Positions 47,530 to 55,962 of a stretch of 64,000 bases of DNA are shown piece by piece (within the stretch, counting starts at the first letter, position 1; every line of letters starts with the position of its first letter). The stretch comes from Velthaea sp965214335 (GTDB taxonomy: Bacteria; Vulcanimicrobiota; Vulcanimicrobiia; Vulcanimicrobiales; Vulcanimicrobiaceae). The notes under the pieces are model-generated. The model worked only from the letters and a program-made list of their open reading frames with translations, was not told the origin of the DNA and did no database searches. The DNA lies in contig CBDCBO010000008.1 in NCBI GenBank assembly GCA_965214335.1, positions 248,001-312,000 of the forward strand, given 5' to 3'. A program made the position numbers and the translations under genes.

Positions 47530-48462
47530 TCACGCAAAGAGCGTGACGTCGTGTCGCTCGCTGAACGCCGCCGCGGCGGTACGCTCCGGAAACGACGTTT
47601 GCGTGCCGGCGCTCGTTACCGAAAGCGCGGCGATGAGGTTGGCGCGCCGGGCAGCGTCCGCCAGCGATTGCCCGGCCGCCAGACATGCCGCCAGCGTGCC
47701 CACATAGGCGTCGCCGGCACCCGTCGAGTCGACCGCGTCGACCGATAGCGGCGCGATGCGCTGCACGTCGTCCGTCGTTACGACCAGCGATCCGCGCCGG
47801 CCTAAGGTCAAAATGACGGCGCGCGCGCCGCGGGCCAGTAACGCCTGCGCCGCGGCCAGCGCTCGATCGTCGTCGGTGACCGCAATTCCGGTCAGCAGCT
47901 CCACTTCGGTCTCATTGGGAACCGCGACGTCGGTGAGTTGCCACACCTCCGCGGGTACCGCCGCCGCGGGCGCCGGATTGAAAATGGTGCGAACGCCGGC
48001 GCCGCGGGCGATGCGAAACGCCGCCACCACCGCGGCGACCGGAACCTCGAGTTGGCACACCAGAATGTCCGCGCCGGTAATCGCCGCACTCGCGGCGGCG
48101 ATGTCGGCCTCACCCAGCGCCGCGTTCGCGCCCGGCACGATCGCGATGCAATTCTGCGCCGCATCGTCGACGAAAATCGAAGCGACCCCCGTTGCGAGCT
48201 GTGCGTCGCGGAAGACGAAGCGGCCATCGAGGCCGCGCGACGCATAGTTCGCCACCGCCCGATCCCCAAACGCGTCGATCCCGACGCGCGTAACGATCGT
48301 TACCGCCGCGCCCAGCCGGGCGGCCATCACGGCCTGATTGCCGCCTTTCCCGCCGTCGCCGACGACGAACGACCGGCCGGCCAGCGTCTCGCCGGGCGCC
48401 GGTAAGCGCGGCACGCGGGTTACCAGATCGACCATCGTCGAGCCGACGACGCAGATGTTCAT
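47530..48462 (-). CDS. rbsK: ribokinase / PfkB-family sugar kinase
   Basis: 310 residues from ATG 48462. Seen: the N-terminal GDGGKGGNQAVMAARLGA (substrate-binding signature 1 of ribokinase) and DAVDSTGAGDAYVG with the catalytic Asp near residue 250 (PfkB signature 2). VPNETEVELLTG is also typical of ribokinase. It phosphorylates ribose or a related pentose or nucleoside. No ribose transporter or rbsD is nearby. Divergent from the anti-sigma-type ATPase gene. Confidence 0.88.
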   Translation of the reverse strand: MNICVVGSTMVDLVTRVPRLPAPGETLAGRSFVVGDGGKGGNQAVMAARLGAAVTIVTRVGIDAFGDRAVANYASRGLDGRFVFRDAQLATGVASIFVDDAAQNCIAIVPGANAALGEADIAAASAAITGADILVCQLEVPVAAVVAAFRIARGAGVRTIFNPAPAAAVPAEVWQLTDVAVPNETEVELLTGIAVTDDDRALAAAQALLARGARAVILTLGRRGSLVVTTDDVQRIAPLSVDAVDSTGAGDAYVGTLAACLAAGQSLADAARRANLIAALSVTSAGTQTSFPERTAAAAFSERHDVTLFA

Positions 48463-48606
48463 AACCGGAATTGCAGGCAAACGCGCATGGCGCGACCTTC
48501 CGGAACGTCCGAAACTTCTACTGTTGCGTTCTCCCTACGGGTCCGTACTTCGGCCGCTCCGGCGGCCGGCCGTCGCTTTGGGTATGAGCGGGACGGGGGT
48601 GGCGCA

Positions 48607-48990
48607 GTGGAGTGGCGATTCGAATCGGCCGAGCAGATCTATCCCAGTTCGCTGCGCGGCGACATCATGGCGCTCTTACACGACCGGGGCGCGCCGGACA
48701 GCGACTTCGGCTCGGCCGAACTCATCTACGGCGAATTGATCAGTAACGTGATCCGGCACGCGCGCGGCAAAGTGTCGGTCCGGCTCGACTGGAACGACGA
48801 CTTCCCGCGCTTGTGCGTGTGCGACGAGCAGCACTTTGTCGCCCCGACGGTGCGCCTGCCGGCCGATCCGTTCGCGGAATCCGGTCGCGGGCTCTTCATC
48901 GTCAAGGCACTCGCCCGCGAATTCACGCTCGGCGATGCCGCCACTGCGGGCAGCGAAGCTTGCGCGATCCTTCCGGTGAAGCGGCGCTAG
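48607..48990 (+). CDS. anti-sigma-factor-type ATP-binding protein (RsbW-like)
   Basis: 127 residues, HATPase_c_2 fold: AELIYGELISNVIRHARG is the N-box, DEQHFVAP-TVRLP leads to the G1 region and ESGRGLFIVKALAREF is the G2 box. Such proteins are serine kinases that hold sigma factors or anti-anti-sigma proteins. The start is the GTG 48607 after GGGGGTGG; a longer frame from 48487 is open but low-complexity. No partner STAS protein or phosphatase is adjacent. The end overlaps the convergent flavoprotein gene by 4 bp. Confidence 0.8.
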   Translation: MEWRFESAEQIYPSSLRGDIMALLHDRGAPDSDFGSAELIYGELISNVIRHARGKVSVRLDWNDDFPRLCVCDEQHFVAPTVRLPADPFAESGRGLFIVKALAREFTLGDAATAGSEACAILPVKRR

Positions 48991-50240
48991 GCAAATTGCG
49001 ATGCGGCCACGGCCGGGCGGCGTTCGTTGATGCGGGCGGCCAAGAACTCGGCATCCCGCGCGACGCCGCTGAAGCGGCCCGAGCCCCACGTATACAGCCA
49101 CGGTAGCCCCAAAAAGAACAACCCCGCCACGGCGCTCACGCCGCGCCGATGCGTCGGATAGCCCATACCGTCGAACGCCGGCACGTCGATCCAGCGAAAA
49201 TTCGCGACGAAGCCGGTCGACCAAATAACGGCACTGATACCAGCGGCGCGGTAATCGAGTTCGCGCGCTTCCGTAGGCGGTTCCCATACCGGCACATAGC
49301 GAGCTTCGGCCGGAGCATCGACGCCGGTCGCTGCGATATGGGTGTCGATCGTCGTTTTGATCGAGTCGGCCACCTGGTCGGCGCTGTCCAAATTCTGCTT
49401 GAGGTCGGCCGCGAACTCGAGTCGGCCGTCGCGAATGTCAGTCAGCCGGCCATAGAGCCGCATGCCTTCACGGGCGCGCTGGCGCAGATCGATATCGCGG
49501 CCGCCGTCGCGACCCGTAACGTAGTGGTTGGGCCGCCGGCGGATGGCCTCTTTGAGCGGATGCTCATCGACGGGCAAATCGTAGTAGCCCAGCTCGTCGA
49601 GCCATTCGACAACGTCGCGGCCGCGATACCGGCGGGCAACGCGCGGCGCGCCGCCGACGCACAGATGCACGCGCCGGCCCGCGAGGTGCAGGTCTTCGGC
49701 AATCTGGCAGCCGGATTGCCCGGTTCCGACAACGAGCACGTCACCCGGCGGCAGGGCCGCCGCATTCTTATATTGCGAGGAGTGGACTTGCACGATCGCG
49801 GGCGCGAAACGTTCGGCTATGCGCGGCAACGAGACCGTATGATAGCCGCCGATCGCGACAACGACATTTTGAGCCCGTAGCGTTCCGGCCGAGGTATCGA
49901 GGGTGAAACCAGCGTCGTCGTCGCGTGCGAGTCGCCGGACTTCCACGCCTTCGCGCAGCGGGGGGTTGAAAAAAGCCACGTAGTCGTTGATATAGCGCAC
50001 GATGTCGTCTTTGACCATGAAGCCGTACGGATCGCCGCCGCGGTAGGGAAAGCCGGGTAGGCGGCACTGCCAATTCGGCGTCACTAAACAGAACGAATCC
50101 CAGCGGCTCGATCGCCAGGCACTGGCCACGCGATCGCGCTCGAGCACGAGGTGATCGATGCCGCGTTCGGTCAGGCAATAACTCATCGCTAAGCCGGCTT
50201 GGCCCGCGCCGACGATGATAACAGGATAGTCCGTTTGCAT
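48987..50240 (-). CDS. Nit1C flavin-dependent oxidoreductase (MSMEG_0569 family)
   Basis: 417 residues, FAD/NADPH monooxygenase fold. FAD-binding IIVGAGQAGLAMSY at the N-terminus, a second dinucleotide motif LVVGTGQSGCQIAEDL near 175, and the linking motif FVANFRWIDVPAFDGMGYP. The family is found in the Nit1C gene cluster. Its substrate is not established; oxidation of a nitrogen-containing intermediate is plausible. Start ATG at 50240. Last gene of the operon, 11 bp after MSMEG_0570. Confidence 0.9.
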   Translation of the reverse strand: MQTDYPVIIVGAGQAGLAMSYCLTERGIDHLVLERDRVASAWRSSRWDSFCLVTPNWQCRLPGFPYRGGDPYGFMVKDDIVRYINDYVAFFNPPLREGVEVRRLARDDDAGFTLDTSAGTLRAQNVVVAIGGYHTVSLPRIAERFAPAIVQVHSSQYKNAAALPPGDVLVVGTGQSGCQIAEDLHLAGRRVHLCVGGAPRVARRYRGRDVVEWLDELGYYDLPVDEHPLKEAIRRRPNHYVTGRDGGRDIDLRQRAREGMRLYGRLTDIRDGRLEFAADLKQNLDSADQVADSIKTTIDTHIAATGVDAPAEARYVPVWEPPTEARELDYRAAGISAVIWSTGFVANFRWIDVPAFDGMGYPTHRRGVSAVAGLFFLGLPWLYTWGSGRFSGVARDAEFLAARINERRPAVAASQFA

Positions 50241-50251
50241 CCGCGCGGGCC

Positions 50252-50551
50252 TTACGACGCGAGCGCGTCGCCGCACGCTTCCACGCGCACGGCGACGTTG
50301 GGAACGGCGGCGAACTCGCGCGCTTTGGCTTCGATCGCGGCCAGTGCCGCGGCAGCGCGCGGACAGGCAAAGCCGTACTTCACGCGGACCCGTTCGGCGG
50401 CGATCGTCAATGCGGTCCGGCTGCGTTGCACGAAGTCGTGCAGCGGATACTCCGCGCCCGCGGCGAGATACTCGCGCACGACGAGCGACGGTGAATAATA
50501 GGTGACGCGCGCATCGTCGGGCCAGCGCACCGCAAAGCTCATTTCAGGCAT
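50252..50551 (-). CDS. Nit1C small protein (MSMEG_0570 family nitrogen-starvation response)
   Basis: 99 residues, begins MPEMSFAVRWPDDARVTYYSP and continues with DFVQRSRTALTIAAERVRVKYGFACPRA, the hallmark of this family. Biochemical role unknown; the family is annotated as nitrogen-starvation responsive. Overlaps the end of the glycosyltransferase gene by 8 bp. The frame is open upstream to 50665, but ATG 50551 matches the family start. Confidence 0.9.
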   Translation of the reverse strand: MPEMSFAVRWPDDARVTYYSPSLVVREYLAAGAEYPLHDFVQRSRTALTIAAERVRVKYGFACPRAAAALAAIEAKAREFAAVPNVAVRVEACGDALAS

Positions 50552-51713
50552 GGACCCATACGGCGCTTTCCGCCGGCGCGCGATATGCGGCGAGGTGCGC
50601 GTTCGCCGCGGCAGGCCACGAATAACGCGCCGCCAGCGCCGGTCCGCGCGCCGCGGCCGCGGCAACCGCCGCCGGGTCGAGCGCTCGCAGCATCGCGCCG
50701 GCGATGGCAGCCGGGCTTTCGGGATCGACGAGCAAGGCGTCGCCGGGGCTTAGGTATTCGGTAAACGGGGCCAACGCCGACGTGATGACCGGCGTCGCGC
50801 ATGCCAGCGCCTCGAGCACGACCAAACCGAAACCTTCGACGAGCGACGGAAACACCACCGCGTGCGCCGCGCGGATCAACGCGACGATGTCGACGTCCGA
50901 CAGCACGCCGGTCCGAACGACGCTTTGACCGGCGGCCGGCCCGAGTTCGGCCAGCCGCGCATCGAACGCGCGCCGATACGCCGCGTGTTCGAAAATACTT
51001 GCCCCGCCGGCAACGATTAGGCGCGCCGCCGGATAGTCCGCGCGCACCAGGGCGAATGCTTCGAGTATGCGTAGCGAGTTTTTGCGCGGCTCGATGCCGC
51101 CGATGGTGACGAACAGCGGACCCGGCCCATAGCCGAGCGCCGCCCGCAAGCGTTCGCGGTGCGCCGGCGGCAGGGGACTGAACCGGCCGGTATCGACCCC
51201 GTTGGGCACCACGGTCGCGGTTATTCCATAGCTGCGCGCGACGCGCCGGCGCCAGACGTCGCTTACCACCAGGCACCGGTACGCGCTACGGATCGAGCGA
51301 TCTTGAAGTGCGGCCAGCGGCGACCGGCCATAGTCGTCGAGATGGTGAATCGTGCGGACGAAGCGCGCGATCCGGCCGCGTTCGACCAGCGTCGCGAGCG
51401 CGTTGCCCGAAATGCCGTCATGCGCGTGATGCACGTCGTACGCCGGCGCCGGCTGATCCAAGGCGCGCACGTAGGCCGCGATCGACGCTGCGACATACGC
51501 ACCGATGTCCGTGCGCGGCCCGCCGACGTTGACGAGCCGATGCGGACAACGCGGCGCGCGGATGAAGCCCCGGCCGTCGTCGAGTGCGTGCAGCATGACG
51601 TCATGGCCGAGCGCATGCAGCGCCTCGGCCAGCGCGAGGACGTGCAGCACGCCGCCGCGCGGTTGGGTCGCGTAGGTGTAGAGTGCGATGCGCAGGCGGT
51701 CATGTAACGGCAT
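50544..51713 (-). CDS. Nit1C glycosyltransferase (MSMEG_0565 family, GT4)
   Basis: 389 residues, GT-B fold of GT4 type. The acceptor half starts IALYTYATQPRGGVLHVLALAEAL, the donor half has VPNGVDTGRFSPL, TIGGIEPRKNS and PSLVEGFGLVVLEALACATPV (E-x7-E-like motif). The presence of a glycosyltransferase and an AIR-synthase-like enzyme implies that the Nit1C product is a glycosylated or nucleoside-like metabolite; the product is not known. Overlaps its neighbours on both sides (8 and 14 bp). Confidence 0.92.
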   Translation of the reverse strand: MPLHDRLRIALYTYATQPRGGVLHVLALAEALHALGHDVMLHALDDGRGFIRAPRCPHRLVNVGGPRTDIGAYVAASIAAYVRALDQPAPAYDVHHAHDGISGNALATLVERGRIARFVRTIHHLDDYGRSPLAALQDRSIRSAYRCLVVSDVWRRRVARSYGITATVVPNGVDTGRFSPLPPAHRERLRAALGYGPGPLFVTIGGIEPRKNSLRILEAFALVRADYPAARLIVAGGASIFEHAAYRRAFDARLAELGPAAGQSVVRTGVLSDVDIVALIRAAHAVVFPSLVEGFGLVVLEALACATPVITSALAPFTEYLSPGDALLVDPESPAAIAGAMLRALDPAAVAAAAARGPALAARYSWPAAANAHLAAYRAPAESAVWVHA

Positions 51714-52671
51714 ACGCCGGCACGCCCGTGAACGCGTCGCGACCGACGTCCCAGAAGATCTCGCGCCGGCCGTCGAGTTCGACGCTGAGCGCGCTCCCGT
51801 GGGCGGCGGAACCGATGACTTCGCACGCGATACCGCGGCGCAGAAAACGCGCCCGCACGGCTTCGACGTTCGCCGGTGCCACGCTCAGTACATAGCCGTA
51901 ACTCGGGAAGCTCACCAGCCAGCGTTCCAACTCCGCGTGCGGCGGCTTCGGAATGCGCTCGAGCGCGACCGTCGCCCCGATGCCCGAACATTCCAGCAGC
52001 ATGAGCAGGGTGCCCAAGATGCCGCCCATGCTGATATCTTTCGCCGCCGCGCACAGACCATCGCCGGCCAATCCCGGTAAGATGTCGAGATCGGCGCGCA
52101 GACGTTCGGGCGCCGCGTTGGTGCTGCAATTCCAATACGGGTAGGGCTCGAAATACGAACCGCGCAGATCGATCGCCGCCAGCAGCGTATCGCTGGGCCG
52201 GGCGTCAAAACTGGTGAGCAACCGGTGCGCCCGGCCGAGTACGGCGACGGCCAGCCGATCCGCATCGCTGCGCGCGTTGGTGTGGCCGCCGACGATCGGC
52301 ACGCCGTACTTGACGGCGGCGGCGCGCATCCCGGCGAAGATCGCGGCACCGCGTTCGTGACCGGCCGTCCACAGCGCGTCGACGACGGCGGTCGGACGGC
52401 CGCCCATCGCCGCGACGTCGCTGAGATTGACCATCACGCCGCAGTAGCCGGCAAACCAGGGTTCGCGCCGCACGAACTCATCGAGCAGGCCTTCGATGGC
52501 GAACAGCAGGTAGCCGTCGCCGTCGGGAATGGCGGCGCAATCATCGCCGACTCGACACGCGACCGGCGAATCTTGCAGGCCGTGATAGGCGAGCGCGATG
52601 TCGGTTTTGTGTCGCAGGCCGGCCGCCGATCGCAGCCGAGCGCATAACGCGGCCAAGTCGAGTGTTTTCAT
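51700..52671 (-). CDS. Nit1C AIR-synthase-related protein (sll0787 family)
   Basis: 323 residues with the PurM-like fold: GDDCAAIPDGDGYLLFAIEG near the N-terminus, VMVNLSDVAAMGGRPTAVVDALW, and PIVGGHTNARSD. The C-terminal part has DISMGGILGTLLMLLE. PurM relatives activate an oxygen with ATP for amidine or ring formation. In some species this unit is fused with the GNAT protein; here they are separate but overlap by 4 bp (ATGA), starting at ATG 52671. Confidence 0.9.
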   Translation of the reverse strand: MKTLDLAALCARLRSAAGLRHKTDIALAYHGLQDSPVACRVGDDCAAIPDGDGYLLFAIEGLLDEFVRREPWFAGYCGVMVNLSDVAAMGGRPTAVVDALWTAGHERGAAIFAGMRAAAVKYGVPIVGGHTNARSDADRLAVAVLGRAHRLLTSFDARPSDTLLAAIDLRGSYFEPYPYWNCSTNAAPERLRADLDILPGLAGDGLCAAAKDISMGGILGTLLMLLECSGIGATVALERIPKPPHAELERWLVSFPSYGYVLSVAPANVEAVRARFLRRGIACEVIGSAAHGSALSVELDGRREIFWDVGRDAFTGVPAYAVT

Positions 52672-53210
52672 GAGGCGCGCCGCACCCGAAGCAGCGCAAC
52701 CGCCGCATCGTCGGGGGTTGCGGGATACGCCGTGAGGTCGGCTTGCATGAGCATGTGCGGATGCCCGTGCAGCGTGACGTCGCTCAGCGCAACCCACGCC
52801 AAGCGCCGGAAGAACGGTACGTTCTGAAGCTGAACGGCCGCGCGAAAGACATCACAGCCGCGCGCATTTGCCGTACTTACCGCGCGATGCACGAGTCCGC
52901 GCCCCAGGCCGTACACGCCCCGATAGGCAAGCGCGATCGCCAGCCGCGAACCGGACCAGCTGCCGGGTGCATCTTCATGAATCCGCACCGTTCCGACGAC
53001 GCGATACGGCATGTTCATCACGTAGTTCACCGCGACGATCGTCTGCGCCGACGCATCGAGCGCGTCACGATCGCTGGTTTCAAATAAGCCTTGCTCCACG
53101 CAAAACACGCGCTGCCGTAACTCGGCCGCGGCCGCTCGTTCCCACGGCTCGGTCGCGAGCTTGATACCAAAGTGCGGCGGCACAAACGGAGCATCATCGG
53201 CCGCGTCCAT
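52668..53210 (-). CDS. Nit1C GNAT-family N-acetyltransferase (MSMEG_0567/sll0786 family)
   Basis: 180 residues, GNAT fold. AAAELRQRVFCVEQGLFETSDRDALD at the N-terminus is characteristic of the family, then VVGTVRIHEDAPGSWSGSRLAI, the acetyl-CoA pyrophosphate loop GVYGLGRGLVHRAV and VQLQNVPFFRRLAWVAL near the end. Likely acylates an amine in the Nit1C product. The ATG directly adjoins the TGA of the radical SAM gene. Confidence 0.9.
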   Translation of the reverse strand: MDAADDAPFVPPHFGIKLATEPWERAAAAELRQRVFCVEQGLFETSDRDALDASAQTIVAVNYVMNMPYRVVGTVRIHEDAPGSWSGSRLAIALAYRGVYGLGRGLVHRAVSTANARGCDVFRAAVQLQNVPFFRRLAWVALSDVTLHGHPHMLMQADLTAYPATPDDAAVALLRVRRAS

Positions 53211-54325
53211 TCAGGCGCGCTCGAAGGCCGACAGCGACGAGCAGGCGCCGCATTTGCCGCAGCCGGCTTTACTCTGTGTTGAGAGTAGCCGCGCGTCGCG
53301 CAGCAGCGTCCCTAGCGGCGCGAGAATGCTGCGCATGAACTCGGCTGACGGCGGCGGCGCGTCGGCCAGCGGTGTGCCGCTATTGGGAACCAGCGGCACG
53401 ACGAACGGATAGACGCCCAAACCGATGAGCGTCCGGCACATCGCTAAGATCGCTTCGGCCGAATCGCCTAAGCCGGCCAAGATATACGTGCTCACCTGAC
53501 CGCGGCCGAACACCGCGACCGCGGCGGCGAACGCGGCGAGATAATAGCTTAGCGGGACTTTGGCTTTCCCCGGCATCGCGCGCGCCCGGACGTCGTCTTC
53601 AACCGCTTCGAGATGCATGCCCAGCGTATCGATACCGGCCGCGCGTAGTCGCTCGAACCAAACGAAGTCGTCGGCGGCTCGCACTGGCCTTGCAGCGGTA
53701 GGGCGACGGCGGCTTTGATCGCCGCCGCGCTTTCGCACAAGACCGCCGCGCCACGGTCGGTCCCGTTCGGCGTTCCGGTCGTCAGCACGGCGTGTTTCAC
53801 GCCATCGAGCAGCACCGCGGCGCGTGCGACTTGGGCTAATTGATCGGGCGTTTTGCGCGCGATCGTGCGACCGGCGGCGAGCGATTCGCCAATCGCGCAG
53901 AACTGACATTGCGTCCGCCGGTTTCCATACCGGATGCACTCCTGCAACACGGTGGTGGCCAGAACGTCGCGCGCGTGCAACGTGGCGATTTTCCAATATG
54001 GAATACCGTCGAAGGTCGAGAGCGCATAAAAGCGCGGCGGCCGCGGAAAGGCGATGCGGGCAACTTCGACGCCATCGCGTTCGAGTACGGTTACCCCGTT
54101 GGTCGTCGGCCGGCGCGCGAGGTAGGGCGAGCGTGCGGCGCCGCCCGTATGCACCGGAACCATCACCGTCTGACCGTCGATCGTGACGGCTTTGTGGTCG
54201 GAGGGCCCGGCCCCGCCGCGCCGGCTGGGAGCGCCGGCGGTGGGGTCATCCAGCCGCAAACCCAGCGACTGAAGTTCGCTGATCAACATCGAGGAGGGTG
54301 CCGGGCCAATCTGCGTTACCGTCAT
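53211..54325 (-). CDS. Nit1C radical SAM protein (MSMEG_0568 family), frameshifted near 53675
   Basis: Radical SAM enzyme with an unusual cluster motif C-x9-C-x2-C (CIRYGNRRTQCQFC). The first frame (start ATG 54325 after GGGAG) runs to LPLQGQCEPP. The second frame then carries DDFVWFERLRAAGIDTLGMH, YILAGLGDSAEAIL, VVPLVPNSGTPLAD and the C-terminal CGKCGACS to the stop at 53211. Adding one base in the CCGCCG stretch at 53670-53680 joins them as EPPDDFVW. All conserved blocks are otherwise present, so this is a fresh frameshift or an assembly error, not an old pseudogene. The start overlaps the end of the nitrilase gene by about 80 bp. Confidence 0.85.
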
Positions 54326-55259
54326 CGTTTCTCCCATCGCCCGTTGTGTGAAGCACCGGCTTCGGACGCGTATCTAAAACTAAGCTCAAGAGTTCGGGCC
54401 GCGCATAATGCCCGACGCTGTCCAACATCCGCTTACGCTTATCGATGAGCGCAAAATCCAGATCGGCGACAATGAGGCCCGCGCCGTCGACGAGCGGTTC
54501 GACGAGATGTTTGCCGTCGGGCGAAACGATCGCGGTGAAGCAGCCGCCGCGCAAGGCATTTTGCAGCGGGCCGGCGAGTACGATCGACGCGATCTGCGTG
54601 TCGGTCAGCCAAGCCGTCGCGTTGATGACGAAGCAACCCGCTTCGAGCGCGTGTTGGCGCAACGCGACTTCCATTTGATCGGCGAAGATTTGTCCCACGA
54701 GCGACCCCGGAAATTGGCTGCAGTGGATTTGTTCGTGTTGCGCCATAAGCGCGTAGCGCGCGAGCGGATTGTAATGTTCCCAGCACGCCAACGCGCCGAG
54801 CCGGCCGACGGCTGTAGGCACGACGCGTAAGCCGCTGCCGTCGCCCATGCCCCAGACCATACGCTCGTGATACGTCGGCGTAATCTTGCGCCGCTTGAGG
54901 ACGAGTTCACCATCAGCGTCGAAGATGAGTTGCGCGTTGTACAGCGTTCCGTGATCGCGTTCGTTCACGCCCAAAACGACGACGATTCCGTGCGCACGCG
55001 CGAGCGCCGCAACCGCGGCTGTTTCCGGGCCCGGCACGACGACCGATTCGGCGTACAACCGTAGATGCTCGGCACCCATCTGGGCCGCCGGCGTCACGAA
55101 CGAAAAGTACGGATAATACGGCACGACCGTTTCCGGAAAAACGACCAACGACGCGCCGCGGCCGGCGGCATCATCGATGGCCGCCAAGACCTTTTCCATG
55201 GTTGCCGCGCGACTGTGCAAATCGGGTGAGAGTTGCACGGCTGCCGCGCGGACGATCAT
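54246..55259 (-). CDS. Nit6803-family nitrilase
   Basis: 337 residues, carbon-nitrogen hydrolase. The catalytic triad matches nitrilases: Glu43 in VVFPETVVPYYPYF, Lys125 in LKRRKITPTYHER, Cys159 in GALACWEHYNPLARYAL. The spacing (82 and 34) equals that of the Synechocystis Nit6803 enzyme (E53, K135, C169). It hydrolyses a nitrile to an acid and ammonia; the natural substrate in Nit1C is not settled, and the cluster has been linked to growth on cyanide in a Pseudomonas. ATG overlaps the upstream stop by 4 bp. Confidence 0.95.
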   Translation of the reverse strand: MIVRAAAVQLSPDLHSRAATMEKVLAAIDDAAGRGASLVVFPETVVPYYPYFSFVTPAAQMGAEHLRLYAESVVVPGPETAAVAALARAHGIVVVLGVNERDHGTLYNAQLIFDADGELVLKRRKITPTYHERMVWGMGDGSGLRVVPTAVGRLGALACWEHYNPLARYALMAQHEQIHCSQFPGSLVGQIFADQMEVALRQHALEAGCFVINATAWLTDTQIASIVLAGPLQNALRGGCFTAIVSPDGKHLVEPLVDGAGLIVADLDFALIDKRKRMLDSVGHYARPELLSLVLDTRPKPVLHTTGDGRNDDGNADWPGTLLDVDQRTSVAGFAAG

Positions 55260-55756
55260 ACGGTCCAGGTATCGAGAATAAACGCGTTATCTCTACGATG
55301 CAGCAAGATGACGTCGAGCACGTCGAGCGGGCTGATCGGAACGATGCCTTCGATCAATGATGGTTCGCCGTGACCGTAGAGCGCCTGCAACGCGAAGCGG
55401 CAGGCGTAAATTTTGCCGCCTTCTTTCATGAACGTCGTTAATTGCTTATTGAAGTTTTGGTGGCCGGGAAACGCCTCGTCACCCAGGGTTGGAAAGCCGC
55501 GTTGCACGCCCAGCGTGACGCCCGGCCCATACAGCAGAATGGAGGTCTCGAAGCCTTTGCGCAACAGGCGCGTCGCTTGTAAAAGGTTGACGAATCCGAT
55601 CGAGCCTTCGAAGGCAACGGTATGAAACGTAACGAGCGCTTTTTCACCCGGCTCGGCTTTGACGTCCTCGAAGACCTTATTCTCGTAATCAACGAAGAAA
55701 TCGCCGCTCTTATGGGCCGGATGTTCGACGACGGGCATGCAGACCAACCTTTGCAA
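55256..55756 (-). CDS. Nit1C small protein (MSMEG_0572/sll0783 family nitrogen-starvation response)
   Basis: 166 residues: VVEHPAHKSGDFFVDYENKVF, EPGEKALVTFHTVAFEGSIG, LYGPGVTLGVQRGFPTLGDE and KIYACRFALQALYGHGE are diagnostic of the family. First gene of the operon. The TTG at 55756 has GGAGGAGG four bases upstream and is preferred over the internal ATG at 55738. The Synechocystis homologue (sll0783) has been tied to nitrogen limitation and polyhydroxybutyrate accumulation; the molecular role is unknown. Confidence 0.92.
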   Translation of the reverse strand: MQRLVCMPVVEHPAHKSGDFFVDYENKVFEDVKAEPGEKALVTFHTVAFEGSIGFVNLLQATRLLRKGFETSILLYGPGVTLGVQRGFPTLGDEAFPGHQNFNKQLTTFMKEGGKIYACRFALQALYGHGEPSLIEGIVPISPLDVLDVILLHRRDNAFILDTWTV

Positions 55757-55962
55757 CGAGCCTCCTCCAACAAACGGCTACCGCGACCGTGGCCACCGGT
55801 TCCGAATGGCCCGTGACAGCGTTTGAATTGGAGCAGACTCTAGTACGACACGGAGTTTCTCCGATACTAACGGCCCCGGACCAGCCTAAGAAGCCGAGTC
55901 GTACTTCATCTACTGCTACTCATACATCCAATGGCGGAGAATCGCGCGAAGAGTTGGCCATC
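55757..55962. promoter_or_regulatory. divergent promoter region with two inverted repeats
   Basis: 206 bp between the first Nit1C gene and the XRE-family regulator. It contains CGGAG-TTT-CTCCG (55851-55863) and the widely spaced pair AGTACGAC (55842-55849) / GTCGTACT (55898-55905). The arrangement suggests binding sites for the adjacent regulator, acting on both promoters. Core promoters cannot be assigned with certainty. Confidence 0.5.

Noticed and set aside
47300..47530. Possible RNA gene in the gap before ribokinase
   Set aside because: No tRNA-like T-loop or cloverleaf and no terminator; only the 16-bp palindrome stands out.
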